NCBI GenBank assembly: GCA_049515555.1
Contig: JBEKTY010000279.1
Location: 1-7,087 of the forward strand
Reading direction: 5' to 3'
From: JBEKTY01 sp049515555
GTDB taxonomy: Bacteria; Planctomycetota; Planctomycetia; Pirellulales; Thermoguttaceae
DNA length: 7,087 nucleotides
Under the pieces are notes generated by a model that was not told the origin of the DNA, ran no database searches, and saw only the letters and a list, made by a program, of their open reading frames with translations. A program made the translations under genes and the position numbers. Positions 5,955 through 7,087 of the stretch are shown here, piece by piece. Position 1 is the first letter of the stretch; each line of letters starts with the position of its first letter.

Positions 5955-6058
5955 GAAGCAGGAGTCAGAAGTCAGGAGTCAGAAGTCAGAAGATAAGGAG
6001 ATAGCAGCTAGGCTCCCATTTCCTCCCTTCTGACTCCTGACTTCTGACTCCTGCCTTC
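5955..6058. repeat. Long inverted repeat built of 7-bp units between operon genes
   Basis: The left arm 5958-5985 is perfectly complementary to 6027-6054 (28 bp). After a one-base bulge, 3 more pairs follow (5955-5957 with 6056-6058). The loop is 41 nt. The left arm and the bases just after it (5959-5992) are alternating heptads CAGGAGT and CAGAAGT, so the structure is two oppositely oriented heptad arrays. The left arm begins immediately after the stop codon of the second oxidoreductase. The right arm ends 7 nt before GGAG (6066-6069) of the next gene. There is no T-tract, so it is not a typical terminator. In mRNA it would be a very stable hairpin that could protect the upstream message or limit readthrough and translation. 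Confidence 0.88.
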
Positions 6059-6075
6059 TACTTTAGGAGCCCGCT

Positions 6076-6918
6076 ATGGACAAGTGGCCGCTGGGCGTAT
6101 TCGCCAGTATCGACGCCGGGTTGGGCGTGCAATTGAGCGTGGCCCACGAGCTGGGCGTGCCCACCATTCAGCTTCACGCGCCGCAGGCGGCCAGCCGGAC
6201 GCCCGCGCGGGCCAAGCAATTCCTGGCTCAACTTCGCGAGCTGGGCATCCGCATCAGCGTGGTCTTCGGCGGCTTCGAGGGCGAAAGCTACGCCGACATC
6301 CCCACCTGCCAGCGGACCGTGGGCCTGGTGCCCCCCGCCACCCGCGCGGCACGCCTGCAAGAGATGAAGGAAATCGCCGATTTCGCCCGGCTGCTGGGCG
6401 TGGATGCCGTGGGGCTGCACGTGGGCTTCGTGCCCCACGACCCGGCTGAGCCCCTGTACCAACAGTGCCTCGCCGTGACCCGCCAGTTGTGCGACCACTG
6501 CCGCTTGCAAGGGCAGCGGCTGCACCTGGAGACCGGCCAGGAGACGGCCGACTCGCTCGTGGCGTTCCTCTCCCGCGCCGGCTGCGACAACCTGTTTGTG
6601 AACTTCGACCCGGCGAACATGATCATGTACGGCTCGGGCGATCCCATCGCCGCCCTGCAAAAGGTGGGCCGCTACGTCCGCAGCGTGCACTGCAAAGACG
6701 CCACCTGGTCCGACCGACCCGGCGAAACCTGGGGCGCCGAAGTCCCGCTGGGCCAGGGCGCCGTGGGCATGGAGAACTTCCTCCGCACGCTCAAGGAGAT
6801 CGGCTACGAAGGCCCCCTGACCATCGAGCGGGAGATCCCCCAGGACCCCCTGCGGCAGAAAGAGGAGATCGGCCAGGGCATTCGCCTCTTGGAAAGCCTC
6901 AAGGCCAAGCTGCTGTAG
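6076..6918 (+). CDS. Sugar phosphate isomerase/epimerase-like TIM-barrel protein
   Basis: This 280-residue protein belongs to the xylose-isomerase-like / AP-endonuclease-2 TIM-barrel superfamily. Barrel strands are visible as ISVVFGG (60-66), VDAVGLHVG (109-117), QRLHLETGQE (147-156), LFVNFDPAN (173-181), VRSVHCKD (201-208) and GPLTIERE (246-253). The expected divalent-metal ligands are E152, D178, H205 and E251, all in the usual positions; H115 is a likely extra active-site residue. Length is normal for the family. No signal peptide is seen, so it is predicted to be cytoplasmic. Family members act as sugar isomerases or epimerases, inosose dehydratases and 3-keto-sugar enzymes, often next to Gfo/Idh/MocA dehydrogenases, as here. 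This context suggests it processes the keto product of the dehydrogenases. The start has GGAG at 6066-6069 with a 6-nt spacer. The specific substrate cannot be told. Confidence 0.92.
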   Translation: MDKWPLGVFASIDAGLGVQLSVAHELGVPTIQLHAPQAASRTPARAKQFLAQLRELGIRISVVFGGFEGESYADIPTCQRTVGLVPPATRAARLQEMKEIADFARLLGVDAVGLHVGFVPHDPAEPLYQQCLAVTRQLCDHCRLQGQRLHLETGQETADSLVAFLSRAGCDNLFVNFDPANMIMYGSGDPIAALQKVGRYVRSVHCKDATWSDRPGETWGAEVPLGQGAVGMENFLRTLKEIGYEGPLTIEREIPQDPLRQKEEIGQGIRLLESLKAKLL

Positions 6919-6970
6919 GCCGTGCCGCTGCGCGCCGCTGTAGTGGGGTACAATGGAATGCGCACGCCCG

Positions 6971-6994
6971 GTCCCCTCTCCCTCCGGGAGAGGG
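6971..6994. repeat. REP-like palindrome, right copy
   Basis: This stretch is identical over 24 bases to 104-127 and in the same orientation. The stem 6974-6982 / 6986-6994 is a perfect 9 bp with loop TCC. It lies 52 bp after the TIM-barrel stop codon and is the only strong hairpin there. It might serve as the operon's 3' end by mRNA stabilisation or weak termination, although no T-run follows. Confidence 0.85.
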
Positions 6995-7087
6995 CTAGGG
7001 TGGTCTGAATAAAACCCAATAATTTTGGCAAACTGGGCTTGTTAGGTTCTTTGAAATCTGTTGCGCTCCCTCGTGCATACGAACTGG
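6995..7087. other. Intergenic tail with lower GC, content unidentified
   Basis: The last 93 bases are clearly less GC-rich than the rest of the window and hold no supported gene. An imperfect hairpin is possible between AACCCA (7014-7019) and TGGG (near 7035). The change in composition suggests the start of a different region beyond the window edge, but nothing identifies it. Confidence 0.35.

Noticed and set aside
3241..6004. Other long + strand frames inside the oxidoreductase genes (3241-4104 and 4583-6004)
   Set aside because: These are frame-shifted shadows, very rich in Arg, Gly and Pro, with no motifs or SD.
6949..6954. TACAAT as a -10 box after the TIM-barrel gene
   Set aside because: There is no -35 match at the proper spacing and no gene follows in the window.
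7000..7007. GTGGTCTG matching the end of the MITE-like element, possibly a second copy entering at the right edge
   Set aside because: Only 8 bases match, and no other part of the element follows in the remaining 80 bases.
7035..7087. CRISPR leader-like or array start at the right edge
   Set aside because: No repeat-spacer unit is visible. A single short GCGCTCCCTCGTG stretch without a second copy is not evidence.

Overview
The window looks like chromosomal DNA of a GC-rich planctomycete (Planctomycetota, probably Pirellulales or a relative). This rests on the tandem, Tat-type Gfo/Idh/MocA oxidoreductases, the DoxX-like protein with a large soluble insert, the GC-rich coding style and the many small palindromic intergenic repeats. 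No rRNA, tRNA or other taxonomic marker is present, so the placement is inference.

Layout: bases 1-385 carry no gene but are full of repeats. They hold a perfect 7-bp tandem array (1-102), a REP-like hairpin (104-127) and a 126-bp MITE-like nested palindrome (145-270), followed by a promoter-like site. A conserved hypothetical gene (386-1027) comes next and is closed by a good intrinsic terminator. After a 226-bp gap come four genes on the + strand that look like one operon: a DoxX-family membrane protein probably starting at CTG (1284-2435), a Tat-signal Gfo/Idh/MocA oxidoreductase overlapping it (2432-4153), a paralogous oxidoreductase with a degenerate Tat signal (4227-5954), and a xylose-isomerase-like TIM-barrel protein (6076-6918). 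The last 169 bases have no gene. They contain a second copy of the REP-like hairpin and a less GC-rich tail.

How the genes may work together (inference): the two oxidoreductases would oxidise or reduce a sugar, cyclitol or glycoside using a bound nicotinamide cofactor. The TIM-barrel protein would isomerise, epimerise or cleave the keto-sugar. The DoxX protein sits in the membrane and could link exported redox chemistry to the quinone pool. Only the first oxidoreductase has an intact Tat signal, so the pair may be split between compartments, or the second may be carried out as a passenger of the first.

The most unusual non-coding signal is that three separate gaps (1-102, 4171-4205 and 5959-6053) contain repeats of exactly 7-bp period, all built around a TCAG-like core. 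One of them forms a long inverted repeat filling the space between two operon genes.
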